DNA of 64,000 nucleotides from an uncultured Aquimarina sp. (GCA_947503135.1 CANNCQ010000003.1:62001-126000); one strand, 5' to 3'. Positions 1-6,611 are shown, counted from the stretch's first letter. Numbers and translations: made by a program. Notes: generated by a model from the letters alone, not told the origin.

Positions 1-875
<875 letters not shown>

Positions 876-878
876 TTA

Positions 879-1164
879 CTATATTTTAATTTCTTTAAGT
901 ATTAATTTAAAAGTCTTGGAAGTTATTTTTAGACTAAACATTTCACTTTCAACTACATCTATATCAAGTAAATCTATAGTTATCAATATTTCTTCTAAAT
1001 TTTGTAATACATTTTCTTTATCATAAAATGGTATTACGTCTTCATCCTTCTCTTTTGTTAAACTAAGTGCATTAACTTCTGCATATTTTTATACATAGTT
1101 CTTCCCAAAACAGGGCATCTTTTTCTAATAGATAATCAATGTTAAAAATATTTTTTGTTTTCAT
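879..1164 (-). pseudogene. Small unknown ORF upstream of rtcB, broken by a frameshift
   Basis: Starting at the ATG at 1164, the frame reads MKTKNIFNIDYLLEKDALFW and stops after about 30 codons. In another frame the protein continues from about 1085 as KYAEVNALSLTKEKDEDVIP and runs to a TAG at 879. The total of 286 nt is one more than a multiple of three, so a single extra base, probably in the A5/T5 run near 1083-1092, explains the break. The joined product would be about 94 residues, acidic, with no recognisable domain. It is the first ORF after the operator and leader at 1165-1292 and immediately precedes rtcB. It could be a recent pseudogene, a sequencing error or a frameshifted gene; I do not recognise the family. 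Confidence 0.55.
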
Positions 1165-1256
1165 TTTCACTTTTTGTAAGCCCCACCAACCCCGGCGTTT
1201 GGTGGAGCATTTCAGTTAATAAGTCCATTCCACAAGACTTTTTCTTAATTACACTA
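1165..1256 (-). ncRNA. Structured 5' leader of the rtcB operon (copy 1 of a shared element)
   Basis: Between the -7-like box (1257-1260) and the first ATG the transcript can form two hairpins. The first pairs AAGTC with GACTT at 1221-1240. The second pairs GCTCCACCAA with TTGGTGGGGC at 1180-1208. The leader in front of the tRNA-Tyr part of the array (3173-3281) has the same order of parts and the same second hairpin, but a different sequence in the first stem. This looks like a conserved RNA element, not simple repeat DNA. Its role, such as stability, protein binding or translation control, is not known. Confidence 0.5.
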
Positions 1257-1273
1257 CAAATATGATTTCATAC

Positions 1274-1292
1274 TACGCAATTATTTTGCGTA
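1274..1292 (-). promoter_or_regulatory. WYL-type operator 1 (rtcB operon)
   Basis: Perfect inverted repeat TACGCAA-TTATT-TTGCGTA. Read on the minus strand, the half-site TTGCGTA is followed, 17 bases after its TTG, by TTTG (1257-1260), which fits the core of a Bacteroidota -7 box. The same 17-base distance recurs at the other three copies. The site overlaps the upstream promoter element, so it could serve activation or repression. The WYL regulator at 7979 is the natural candidate binder; this is inference. Confidence 0.7.
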
Positions 1293-1300
1293 TTTAAAAC

Positions 1301-2401
1301 TTATTTATTCACTGAAAAAATATCCTTTAATTGTTCAATTACATTTCCATTCCCAGCAACCGTAATTTCTCCAATCTTGTCAGCAATTTTTTCTACATAT
1401 TCCATTTCTTTTAATTTGAATAACATAGTGTTATCTTCCATTAATTTGGCTGTATTTAACAAGCTTCGAGTAGAAGCTGTTTCTTCTCGACGCATAATAA
1501 CATTAGCTTGCGCTTTTTTGTGAGCGACCAATACTTGATTCATAATATCTTTCATATCACCTGGCAAGATCACATCTCGAATACCTGTATGTAAAACATT
1601 AACTCCTAGTTTAGCTACTTGACTTTTTACTTGTTCTAATACCGCTTTGGCAATATTCTCCTTTTCATCTAATAACTCATCCAAAGTGTAGCTTCCCACA
1701 AAGACTCGTAAAGCCAACTGCAAAACGATGTATAATTGTTTTTCGTAATCTTTATTATGCATCAAAGCTGTTTCAACATCTACTACTTTGTATTGTGCAT
1801 AAAAATTTATTCGAACTGCGGCTTTATCTTTAGTTAACAATTCTTGACCCGCAACTTCTAACTGTAATTGACGTAAATCGGCCTTTGCAATTTTAATAGT
1901 TTGTTGGTTTCTCCAGAAATGATATGTACCACGCTCCAGGGTTTTAGTTACCTCATCATCCACTATCATAATGGCCTTTTCATAAGCAGCTACTTCAAAT
2001 ACACGGATGTATTTACTCAACTCACTCTTACCATACAAGCTTTTACTAATATCTTCAGTAATTTCAATTTTGTTTAAATCTGCTGTAACAAATTTATACG
2101 CTAACAAACCATTCCAATAAGCATAACGACCAGATGTAAGTACATTTTTAAATAGGTTATTTTCATATACCAAAACAAGTTCGTTATCTTTTATTTCGAT
2201 AACTGTTAATTTACTTGACAAGGTTTCATCTCTAAGTAAAATATCTAACGCCACTGGTGTATTAAAAGGTAAAAGCATATTATACTTTATTACACTCTCA
2301 TTAAACTTTAACCAGTGTTTCCCTTGAGTAATTACACGTTGATAATCTCCATTTTTGAATACTAATCCTACATGTCCTGCATTAATTCTAACTTGTTTCA
2401 T
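1301..2401 (-). CDS. Slipin/SPFH (Band 7) domain protein
   Basis: 366 residues. The C-terminal two thirds match the Band 7/SPFH fold: a beta-rich part from about residue 120 (RVFEVAAYEKAIMIVDDEV), the conserved RGTYHFW and LLTKDKAAVRINF stretch around 165-200, then a helical tail with AVLEQVKSQVAKLGVNV and a coiled-coil segment rich in Lys and Glu. Slipins usually form oligomeric membrane-associated scaffolds. Here I see no N-terminal membrane helix, so it may be soluble or peripheral. Band 7/slipin genes are known companions of RtcB in RNA-repair gene neighbourhoods. It lies directly downstream, on the same strand, of the tRNA array and probably receives read-through from the operator at 3299-3317. 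No typical operator of its own was found. Confidence 0.8.
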   Translation of the reverse strand: MKQVRINAGHVGLVFKNGDYQRVITQGKHWLKFNESVIKYNMLLPFNTPVALDILLRDETLSSKLTVIEIKDNELVLVYENNLFKNVLTSGRYAYWNGLLAYKFVTADLNKIEITEDISKSLYGKSELSKYIRVFEVAAYEKAIMIVDDEVTKTLERGTYHFWRNQQTIKIAKADLRQLQLEVAGQELLTKDKAAVRINFYAQYKVVDVETALMHNKDYEKQLYIVLQLALRVFVGSYTLDELLDEKENIAKAVLEQVKSQVAKLGVNVLHTGIRDVILPGDMKDIMNQVLVAHKKAQANVIMRREETASTRSLLNTAKLMEDNTMLFKLKEMEYVEKIADKIGEITVAGNGNVIEQLKDIFSVNK

Positions 2402-2779
2402 TTTTTTAATTCTTAAACCTATCTATTTGATAGGTAGGTTAAACTTTATAATAGATCTCTCTTCTAGAGAATGACTATTCTTTAGTAAACAATGAAAAAT
2501 GAAACCATCTTTTGAATTACGGAAGTATCAGGTTTTAATAAATTGAGTAAAGCGTTTTTCTTCAGATTTTAATTTGTGTGTAAAAAGTAAATCCTTCATT
2601 ACATCTTAAATCATAATCTTCAAAAAAGTCAATACAGAAATTGTATTAAATTACTTGATATTTCAAGGTACTCTTGAGACTGTTTTACGACACAAATGCT
2701 ATTAAAACCAGTTTCATCTTACATTGTTTTTGCCATTTAAAGTGTGACGCACTTGGAAATCAGTTTTATAAGATGATCA
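2402..2779. other. Spacer between slipin gene and tRNA array
   Basis: No convincing ORF. It holds an inverted repeat CCTATC-TATTT-GATAGG at 2418-2434, just upstream of the slipin ATG, and a small hairpin AAGTG/CACTT near 2741-2755. On the minus strand it would be the untranslated stretch between the last tRNA-like element and the slipin gene. Confidence 0.5.
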
Positions 2780-2857
2780 GCTTTGGAGATGGATTTTGAG
2801 TCCATTTCAAAACAACAACCAAAATGTTGCGCGTTTACCAATTCCGCCACATTGCCT
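2780..2857 (-). tRNA. Degenerate Leu-like tRNA element
   Basis: The 5' part resembles a tRNA-Leu: TGGCGGAATTGGTAAACGCG gives a class II D-arm (2831-2847). It is followed by an anticodon-like arm CAACA-TTTTGGT-TGTTG (2813-2829, anticodon UGG) and then a second one, ATGGA-CTCAAAA-TCCAT (2789-2805), whose loop has U33 and anticodon CAA (Leu). There is no T-arm with a TTCGA loop, and the acceptor ends do not pair. It may be a relic, a tRNA with an inserted hairpin, or a deliberately non-standard RNA. Confidence 0.4.
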
Positions 2858-2865
2858 AAAGCAAG

Positions 2866-2882
2866 GCAGGACTCGAACCTGC
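2866..2882 (-). tRNA. Orphan T-arm of a tRNA
   Basis: GCAGG-TTCGAGT-CCTGC is a perfect T-stem and loop. It follows the 5' half of the permuted tRNA, with too few bases between them for an anticodon 3' strand and variable loop. The acceptor-like bases after it (CTTGCTT) pair only partly with the 5' end of the next element (AGGCAAT). It is best seen as a fragment left in a rearranged array. Confidence 0.4.
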
Positions 2883-2892
2883 AATTTGAAAA

Positions 2893-2963
2893 CCTATTAC
2901 TCTAACCAGACTGAGCTACCCAGATATAAATCTGGAGCAGGATTCGAACCTGCGACACATAGG
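2893..2963 (-). tRNA. Permuted tRNA: 3' half precedes 5' half
   Basis: In transcript order there is CCTAT (anticodon 3' strand, 2959-2963), GTGTC, a perfect T-arm GCAGG-TTCGAAT-CCTGC (2937-2953), acceptor TCCAGAT (2930-2936), a 4-base linker, acceptor ATCTGGG (2919-2925), a normal D-arm TAGCTCAGTCTGGTTAGAGT, and ATAGG (anticodon 5' strand, 2893-2897). All seven acceptor pairs (one G-U) and all five anticodon-stem pairs form between halves in the wrong order. The sequence of the mature anticodon loop is uncertain; the bases after ATAGG would give UUC if read straight on. Either the gene is circularly permuted, or a duplication and deletion left complementary halves side by side. Confidence 0.55.
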
Positions 2964-2997
2964 GTGGTGTTTGTTTTTTGGAAAACAAACCAAACCT

Positions 2998-3087
2998 TCA
3001 AGTCAAGTTGAACATAAAAACCTAATACCATACGGCAAGGATTTATACAATAGTGCTATACCGAAACACTTAACAAGACTTACTTGA
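2998..3087 (-). ncRNA. tRNA-like element, Thr-type anticodon loop
   Basis: An outer stem pairs TCAAGTAAGT with ACTTGACTTGA, with one bulge. Inside are a small CTT-GTT-AAG hairpin in the D-arm position and GTGTT-TCGGTAT-AGCAC, a 5-bp stem with a 7-nt loop whose centre reads GGU as in tRNA-Thr but with C instead of U at position 33. The T-arm region has no TTCGA loop. It fills the gap between tRNA-Tyr and the permuted tRNA and would not score as a normal tRNA. Confidence 0.4.
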
Positions 3088-3089
3088 TG

Positions 3090-3172
3090 TGGAAGTAGTA
3101 GGACTCGAACCTACATGTCCTTTCGGAACCTGATTTACAGTCAGGCGAGCCAACCAATTGCTCAATACTTCC
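3090..3172 (-). tRNA. tRNA-Tyr (GUA)
   Basis: Acceptor GGAAGTA/TACTTCC, anticodon arm CCTGA-CTGTAAA-TCAGG, long variable arm TCC-GAAA-GGA as expected for bacterial tRNA-Tyr, and T-arm GTAGG-TTCGAGT-CCTAC. It is the first unit after the operator and leader at 3173-3317. It is the most canonical member of the array. CCA is not encoded. Confidence 0.88.
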
Positions 3173-3281
3173 TTTTTATATGTTTAAGAACTTTTAATTT
3201 AGCTCCACCAACTCCCTATTTGGCGGAGCATTCTACACACCTATGAGATGGTTTTACCTCCCCTTTCTCATAATGACACTA
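3173..3281 (-). ncRNA. Structured leader of the distal tRNA array (copy 2 of shared element)
   Basis: After the -7-like box the transcript can fold TATGAGA against TCTCATA (3242-3272), then GCTCCGCCAA against TTGGTGGAGC (3202-3229). The second hairpin and its flank GAATGCTCC match copy 1 at 1165-1256, while the first stem keeps its position but not its sequence, which points to selection for structure. No ORF follows; the next gene is tRNA-Tyr. Confidence 0.5.
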
Positions 3282-3298
3282 CAAATATTAAATACTAC

Positions 3299-3317
3299 TA
3301 CGCAATTATTTTGCGTA
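3299..3317 (-). promoter_or_regulatory. WYL-type operator 2 (distal tRNA array)
   Basis: Identical 19-base palindrome TACGCAA-TTATT-TTGCGTA, with TTTG (3282-3285) again 17 bases from the half-site TTG on the minus strand. It lies inside the array, after tRNA-Arg and before tRNA-Tyr, so it can drive the distal part of the array and probably the slipin gene. Confidence 0.7.
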
Positions 3318-3341
3318 ATAATTAATTGTTTGTAAAATTTG

Positions 3342-3414
3342 TAGGAATAGCAAGACTCGAACTCGCATCATTGGAATCGTACTCCAAAATTTTATCCAAT
3401 TAAACTATATTCCT
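3342..3414 (-). tRNA. tRNA-Arg (ACG)
   Basis: Acceptor AGGAATA/TATTCCT with seven pairs, D-arm GTTT/AAAT, anticodon arm TTGGA-GTACGAT-TCCAA, T-arm GCGAG-TTCGAGT-CTTGC. The D-arm is very AU-rich. No encoded CCA. Confidence 0.85.
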
Positions 3415-3418
3415 ATTT

Positions 3419-3492
3419 CGGTGTTTTCGGGGATCGAACCTCTGTGCTGACCATCCACAGTTAGACACTTTACCTAATAAGCTAAAAACACC
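3419..3492 (-). tRNA. tRNA-His-like (GUG), imperfect anticodon stem
   Basis: Acceptor GGTGTTT/AAACACC pairs fully and the T-loop is TTCGATC. The anticodon region CTAAC-TGTGGAT-GGTCAG has one extra base and an A-C mismatch. The best fit is GUG (His), but the alternative reading UGG cannot be excluded. The D-arm is weak. Confidence 0.6.
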
Positions 3493-3498
3493 ATTTTG

Positions 3499-3569
3499 TC
3501 AACCTGAAAGGATTCGAACCTTTACGACAAGAATCAAAATCTTGTATGCTACCGTTACATCACAGGTTA
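3499..3569 (-). tRNA. tRNA-Gln (UUG)
   Basis: Acceptor TAACCTG/CAGGTTG begins with U1 paired to G72, in keeping with the weak first pair of Gln tRNAs. Anticodon arm CAAGA-TTTTGAT-TCTTG, T-arm AAAGG-TTCGAAT-CCTTT. The D-stem has only three pairs. Confidence 0.85.
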
Positions 3570-3575
3570 TCATAG

Positions 3576-3649
3576 TATAAGGAGAGAGACTCGAACTCTC
3601 AAAAATCTGACTCTAAATCAGACGTGTTTACCAATTTCACCATCCCTAA
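3576..3649 (-). tRNA. tRNA with UAG anticodon but short variable loop
   Basis: Anticodon arm TCTGA-TTTAGAG-TCAGA reads UAG, matching Leu codon CUA. T-arm GAGAG-TTCGAGT-CTCTC is perfect, and the acceptor pairs at six of seven positions. The variable region is only five T residues, whereas bacterial tRNA-Leu normally has a long variable arm used for charging. Its amino acid identity is therefore open. Confidence 0.7.
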
Positions 3650-3659
3650 ATTATATCTG

Positions 3660-3731
3660 TATTCCGTAGGGGAATCGAACCCCTAATCCCACATAGAAAG
3701 TGTGCTGTCTTAACCATTTGACCAACGGAAC
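3660..3731 (-). tRNA. tRNA-Glu (UUC)
   Basis: Acceptor GTTCCGT/ACGGAAT, D-stem GTC/GAC, anticodon loop CTTTCTA with UUC, T-arm AGGGG-TTCGATT-CCCCT. One G-G mismatch lies at the base of the anticodon stem. Confidence 0.85.
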
Positions 3732-3737
3732 ATTTCG

Positions 3738-3810
3738 TCTGAGAAGCAGGACTCGAACCTGCAACCTCCTGCATCCAAAGCAGGTAAACTTCCAATCGTT
3801 ATCTTCCCAG
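3738..3810 (-). tRNA. tRNA-Pro (UGG)
   Basis: Acceptor CTGGGAA/TTCTCAG, anticodon arm CCTGC-TTTGGAT-GCAGG, T-arm GCAGG-TTCGAGT-CCTGC. The D-arm GAT-AACGATTGGAAG-TTT is poor. No encoded CCA. Confidence 0.83.
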
Positions 3811-3815
3811 TGGTT

Positions 3816-3890
3816 TGCACCAATCCTATTGTTATAGAATCAATATTTTGAGAGACAGTCAAAATATTTTAGTTTTTTAACTAAGGTGCA
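3816..3890 (-). ncRNA. 75-nt cloverleaf RNA with Asp-type anticodon loop and no tRNA consensus
   Basis: Four stems join end to end: outer TGCACC/GGTGCA (3885-3890 with 3816-3821); a D-like hairpin TTAGTT-AAAA-AACTAA (3869-3884); a 10-bp arm AATATTTTGA/TCAAAATATT closing a 7-nt loop CTGTCTC (3842-3868), close to the Asp loop CTGTCAC; and a T-like hairpin ATTCTAT-AACA-ATAGGAT (3823-3840). It has tRNA size and shape but lacks the D-loop GG and the T-loop TTCGA. It sits exactly between tRNA-Cys and tRNA-Pro. A tRNA mimic or decoy is one reading. Confidence 0.55.
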
Positions 3891-3894
3891 TTGA

Positions 3895-3965
3895 AACAAG
3901 AATGAAATTCGAACTCATAATAAACGGATTTGCAATCCGCTGCCTTAACCTTTCAGCCATCTTGT
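3895..3965 (-). tRNA. tRNA-Cys (GCA)
   Basis: Acceptor ACAAGAT/TTCTTGT with six of seven pairs, D-loop GAAAGGTTAA, anticodon arm GCGGA-TTGCAAA-TCCGT, T-arm ATGAG-TTCGAAT-TTCAT. Confidence 0.83.
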
Positions 3966-3983
3966 CTTTTTATTATTACTTTG

Positions 3984-4070
3984 CGGAGAGCAAGGGAATT
4001 GAACCCTTACCACTTTTACATGGACTTGATTAGCCGTCAAGCACAACGAACCAATATTTGTCTACTCTCC
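3984..4070 (-). tRNA. tRNA-Ser-like (GCU) with G at position 33
   Basis: Acceptor GGAGAGT/GCTCTCC, D-stem ACAA/TTGT, anticodon arm CTTGA-CGGCTAA-TCAAG, a variable arm CCA/TGG as in class II tRNAs, and T-arm AAGGG-TTCAATT-CCCTT. The loop carries G where nearly all tRNAs have U33, which should disturb the U-turn. It is the first unit of the array. Confidence 0.75.
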
Positions 4071-4083
4071 ATTTTTATTCATA

Positions 4084-4115
4084 AAAAAAGCACCTCTTTT
4101 CGGGAGGTGCTTTTT
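4084..4115 (-). terminator. Strong hairpin with flanking A/T runs ahead of the tRNA array
   Basis: GCACCTC/GAGGTGC stem with a 7-nt loop and A/T runs on both sides, so it can terminate in both directions. On the minus strand it ends transcripts coming from about 4310, before they reach the first tRNA. Since it stands between a likely promoter and the array, it may act as an attenuator; otherwise the array needs a promoter in the 13 bases after it, where none is clear. Confidence 0.7.
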
Positions 4116-4136
4116 AAAATTATAAATTGTTTTACA

Positions 4137-4262
4137 TCAACTTATAAGATTAGTTTTCTCCCTAGTATATAGATATACTTCACTATTGCGATACGCTCCA
4201 ATTTGATTTAGCGAACTAAAACAATCTATGGGTTGTGGTATTTGTTCTAAATGAAGTTTCAT
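4137..4262 (-). CDS. Possible 41-aa leader peptide ORF
   Basis: ATG to TGA frame beginning MKLHLEQIPQPIDC. It follows a plausible promoter on the minus strand (TTG, 20 bases, CATATTTG, near 4315-4350) and precedes the terminator-like hairpin. The same DNA can form several hairpins (see 4148-4226), so coding is doubtful. No family recognised. Confidence 0.25.
   Translation of the reverse strand: MKLHLEQIPQPIDCFSSLNQIGAYRNSEVYLYTREKTNLIS
4148..4226 (-). ncRNA. Candidate tRNA-sized structured RNA
   Basis: Ends GATTGTTTT and AAAACTAATC pair with one bulge. Inside are GCG-TAT-CGC and AGTATAT-CT-ATATACT hairpins and, as an alternative, a D-arm-like GCT...AGC. At 79 nt it is the size of a tRNA, but no T-arm or clear anticodon arm is present. 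This is offered as an alternative to the overlapping small ORF. Confidence 0.25.
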
Positions 4263-4529
4263 ATCGTTATTTATTATTTCAAAATTTGTTTGTCTTGTTG
4301 TTATTTCCGACGGTGCAAATATGTGAGTGATATTTGAATTACACAAGAAAAAAATAAATTTAATTTATTGATTATCAGTATTTTAATAAAAAATCAAGCA
4401 ATAGAATCCCTATCCGTTTTTTACGGATATTTTACATTTATACAACTGTCTGTCTCTCAATTGTTTTATGTTTCAACTACGCTATTTTTAATTCTTTAGT
4501 TCTTCTCAAATATTTTTTATTTTTTTTCA

Positions 4530-4560
4530 AAAAAAAAGCATCCAATACGTTGGATGCTTA
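4530..4560 (-). terminator. Terminator of the nucleotidyltransferase operon
   Basis: Perfect 10-bp stem AAGCATCCAA/TTGGATGCTT with a 4-nt loop. On the minus strand it is followed by a long T run. It ends transcripts from the two RlaP genes and the structured RNA between. Confidence 0.85.
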
Positions 4561-4587
4561 TGTTTATATCTAATTTTCGAGTTTAAA

Positions 4588-4713
4588 TCAATTCAAAAAA
4601 CGTTTAGAAAGCACAAATAACATCCTCTTAGGCGTAAGTAATCCACTTATCGAGCGATATTGACACGGACTAATTAGTCTATCTTGGTTATTATGTTTTC
4701 TAAACTGTTTCAT
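4588..4713 (-). ncRNA. Candidate structured RNA downstream of the RlaP genes (also a 41-codon frame)
   Basis: Arms at 4602-4621 and 4687-4705 pair over about 16 positions: GTTTAGAAA against TTTCTAAAC, then ATAAC against GTTAT. Enclosed are three hairpins: GACTAATTAGTC (4668-4679), TATCGAGCGATA (4648-4659) and TAAGT/ACTTA (4635-4649). It ends just before a strong terminator. The same DNA has an ATG frame of 41 codons (MKQFRKHNNQDRLIS), with its ATG 27 bases after the RlaP stop. Close upstream is the inverted repeat ATTGCA-TATT-TGCAAT (4719-4734), which contains a CATATTTG -7-like box. I favour RNA over peptide because of the paired arms. Confidence 0.45.
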
Positions 4714-4739
4714 TTTATATTGCAAATATGCAATTTTTT

Positions 4740-5810
4740 TTAACTCTTAATTACTTCTCTTTTATAAAATTCGCTTCTAAGCTTTCCTAGTAATTCATTT
4801 ATCACAATTAAATTTACAACTATTGGCAAGCTTGATTTTTTGTACAATTCCTCTAATTGGTTTTTAAGGTCTTCAGCCCAAAGCACCAATTTATCATATT
4901 CATAGCTTCCATTTTTAATTTCTAAAAGAAACTTTCTATCACTTCGTTTTACATAAAGTGTATTTTCAATAGCTATTTCCTTTGCCATATGAAGTAATCG
5001 AAAAGTATGCATCATATTTTTAGAGTCATAGTTTTTCCCATGAGATACCGTTGTTTTGTATCGCTCTTCATTTCGTTTTTCAACCCAATCCCAATATTCC
5101 TTATACTTTTTACAATATGAAGAATACCCATCCTTATTAAAAAATAGCATCCCTATAGGTTCTTCCTCTTTAGGAATAGAACTTAAAGCTAATTGATTCG
5201 CTTTTTCATTTCTTATCAATCCCTTATAGGGAATATCAATACTATGGTATAAATTATGGCAATCTTTTAAATGAGAAATATTAGCTATTCCACAATCTTC
5301 TTGTTTTATATTTCTTAGGTCAATAAACTTCTTAAAAGGTATTGATTTTCCTTTTTCATATACAAAACAAAAATCTAAAACTGATTTACGTTCCTTTTCA
5401 ACAGGGTTTACAATCTTTTTTTCTAAACCTCTAGCTTTTTTAATTTGTGTAAACGCATAATTAGCAAATGATTTTTCACATTGTTTAGATAAGAAATACT
5501 CTAATTTTATCTTATCAAATAATTCATCTTTATATAAAATACATTCCCCTGGCACATTTAATAACTCCAGTATATTTGGATTGTTTTTCGCACATAATTC
5601 TATGAATTTTCTTAATTCATAATAAACAATATCATTTGTTTCATTATTAATTTGACCTATATAATCTAATGAATAAAAGTCGGTTTTAGGTAAAATGAAC
5701 ACTCCTCGAATATCAGTATCCGATGTAGGAGTGTCCAAACCATAAGCCCTACTACCACTTATACATTCAAAAATGATGTGCCCCTCTTTTTTTAATTCTT
5801 CTATAGTCAT
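4740..5810 (-). CDS. RlaP-type nucleotidyltransferase (large, 356 aa)
   Basis: The N-terminus has the polymerase-beta-fold signature GSRAYGLDTPTSDTDIRGVF: the G-S motif, then Asp-x-Asp metal ligands. This fits the RlaP family (Pfam Nuc-transf, PF10127), linked by comparative genomics to RNA repair. It probably adds nucleotides to, or modifies, RNA ends. The C-terminal half is helical and Lys-rich, as in larger family members. The ATG overlaps the stop of the preceding RlaP gene by one base (TAATG), so translation is coupled. Substrate unknown; a role on ends of damaged tRNAs is inferred from its neighbours. Confidence 0.82.
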   Translation of the reverse strand: MTIEELKKEGHIIFECISGSRAYGLDTPTSDTDIRGVFILPKTDFYSLDYIGQINNETNDIVYYELRKFIELCAKNNPNILELLNVPGECILYKDELFDKIKLEYFLSKQCEKSFANYAFTQIKKARGLEKKIVNPVEKERKSVLDFCFVYEKGKSIPFKKFIDLRNIKQEDCGIANISHLKDCHNLYHSIDIPYKGLIRNEKANQLALSSIPKEEEPIGMLFFNKDGYSSYCKKYKEYWDWVEKRNEERYKTTVSHGKNYDSKNMMHTFRLLHMAKEIAIENTLYVKRSDRKFLLEIKNGSYEYDKLVLWAEDLKNQLEELYKKSSLPIVVNLIVINELLGKLRSEFYKREVIKS

Positions 5811-6553
5811 TACACTGTTTTTAAAAAGAAAGTATTGAACTCTTCTGGGTTTGCACTTTTGTTTTTCAAATCAACTTTTAGATGTTCATTTTCTTTAATT
5901 ATCGCTCTAACTAAAGCTATTAACTCCTTATCAACTGGAGCATTGCTTTTTTCTATCTCTTTACTTTTCAAAAGAATTAATTCATCAAGCTTAGGATAAT
6001 ATTCTGAATCTATTAATGGATATAATTCCTTAAAATCAACAGGAGGAATCGTTACTTTTTTACATATCCAATTAGCACATAAAGCTGTTCTTATTGCATA
6101 AAAAAAACTTTTCAATGTCATTATTTCAGTACCTAAAATTTCTTCAAAACCTTTATTCATACTATGGTAGTGGTAGAACCCAGAAACAGGATTAAAGTTA
6201 TTTATTGCGATACTTCTAAACTCTTCAATTATTAAGTTATCCCCTCTGTAAACTATTGGAGAAAATAACCACCCTAAAAAAGAAGCATTAGACTTATAAA
6301 GTAACTTTAATGCCTTTCGAATATCCCAACCTGAACCATCTAATTCTAAATCAGTCATAAATTCGATAGTATCTTTTTGCTCCCAAAGATTCAAATACCA
6401 GTCTTTTTTATGTTTATACACAAATCGAATATCATAATCTGAATCTGGTGAAGCAAAACCCCAAGCTCTACTTCCTGATTCTACAGCGAATAAGATTTCA
6501 ATACCTTTTTCTCTTTCTATTTCCTTTAATTTCTTTAAGATTTCAGCTTTCAT
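5810..6553 (-). CDS. RlaP-type nucleotidyltransferase (small, 247 aa)
   Basis: Motif ESGSRAWGFASPDSDYDIRFVY near residue 25 shows the nucleotidyltransferase active site of the same superfamily as its partner; the C-terminal half (FRSIAINNFNPVSGFYHYHSMNKG) is typical of the RlaP type. It is first in a two-gene operon with operator 3 about 40 bases upstream and a short untranslated leader. Two different RlaP proteins in tandem suggest distinct substrates or a heterodimer. Confidence 0.82.
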   Translation of the reverse strand: MKAEILKKLKEIEREKGIEILFAVESGSRAWGFASPDSDYDIRFVYKHKKDWYLNLWEQKDTIEFMTDLELDGSGWDIRKALKLLYKSNASFLGWLFSPIVYRGDNLIIEEFRSIAINNFNPVSGFYHYHSMNKGFEEILGTEIMTLKSFFYAIRTALCANWICKKVTIPPVDFKELYPLIDSEYYPKLDELILLKSKEIEKSNAPVDKELIALVRAIIKENEHLKVDLKNKSANPEEFNTFFLKTV

Positions 6554-6592
6554 AGCTTATAATTTAATTACAGTACAAATGTGCTCAATTAG

Positions 6593-6611
6593 TACGCAAT
6601 TATTTTGCGTA
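6593..6611 (-). promoter_or_regulatory. WYL-type operator 3 (RlaP operon)
   Basis: Perfect TACGCAA-TTATT-TTGCGTA. It begins immediately after the stop codon of the upstream CECC protein gene. TTTG (6576-6579) lies 17 bases from the near half-site, as at the other copies. Confidence 0.7.

Larger units (their letters stand above)
2780..4070 (-). other. Array of tRNAs and tRNA-like cloverleaves
   Basis: Twelve or so tRNA or tRNA-like units lie close together on the minus strand, some only a few bases apart. In transcription order: Ser(GCU)-like, Cys(GCA), an Asp-like cloverleaf, Pro(UGG), Glu(UUC), a UAG unit, Gln(UUG), His-like, Arg(ACG), the operator and leader, Tyr(GUA), Thr-like, a permuted tRNA, and a Leu-like unit. 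No 3' CCA is encoded in the units where the end is clear. Several break tRNA rules: position 33 not U, a short variable arm on a Leu anticodon, missing T-loop. The array sits inside the RtcB/RlaP/WYL island and carries one of its operators. I read it as an inducible accessory set, not the main tRNA genes of the cell. Confidence 0.75.

Noticed and set aside
2796-3011. Open frame across the tRNA array with a plausible ATG
   Set aside because: It reads through the T-arms and anticodon arms of the opposite-strand tRNAs; the protein has no family resemblance and follows tRNA repeats.
3930-4172. Open frame overlapping tRNA-Cys, tRNA-Ser and the terminator
   Set aside because: Composition is set by RNA genes on the other strand; no start context and no similarity.
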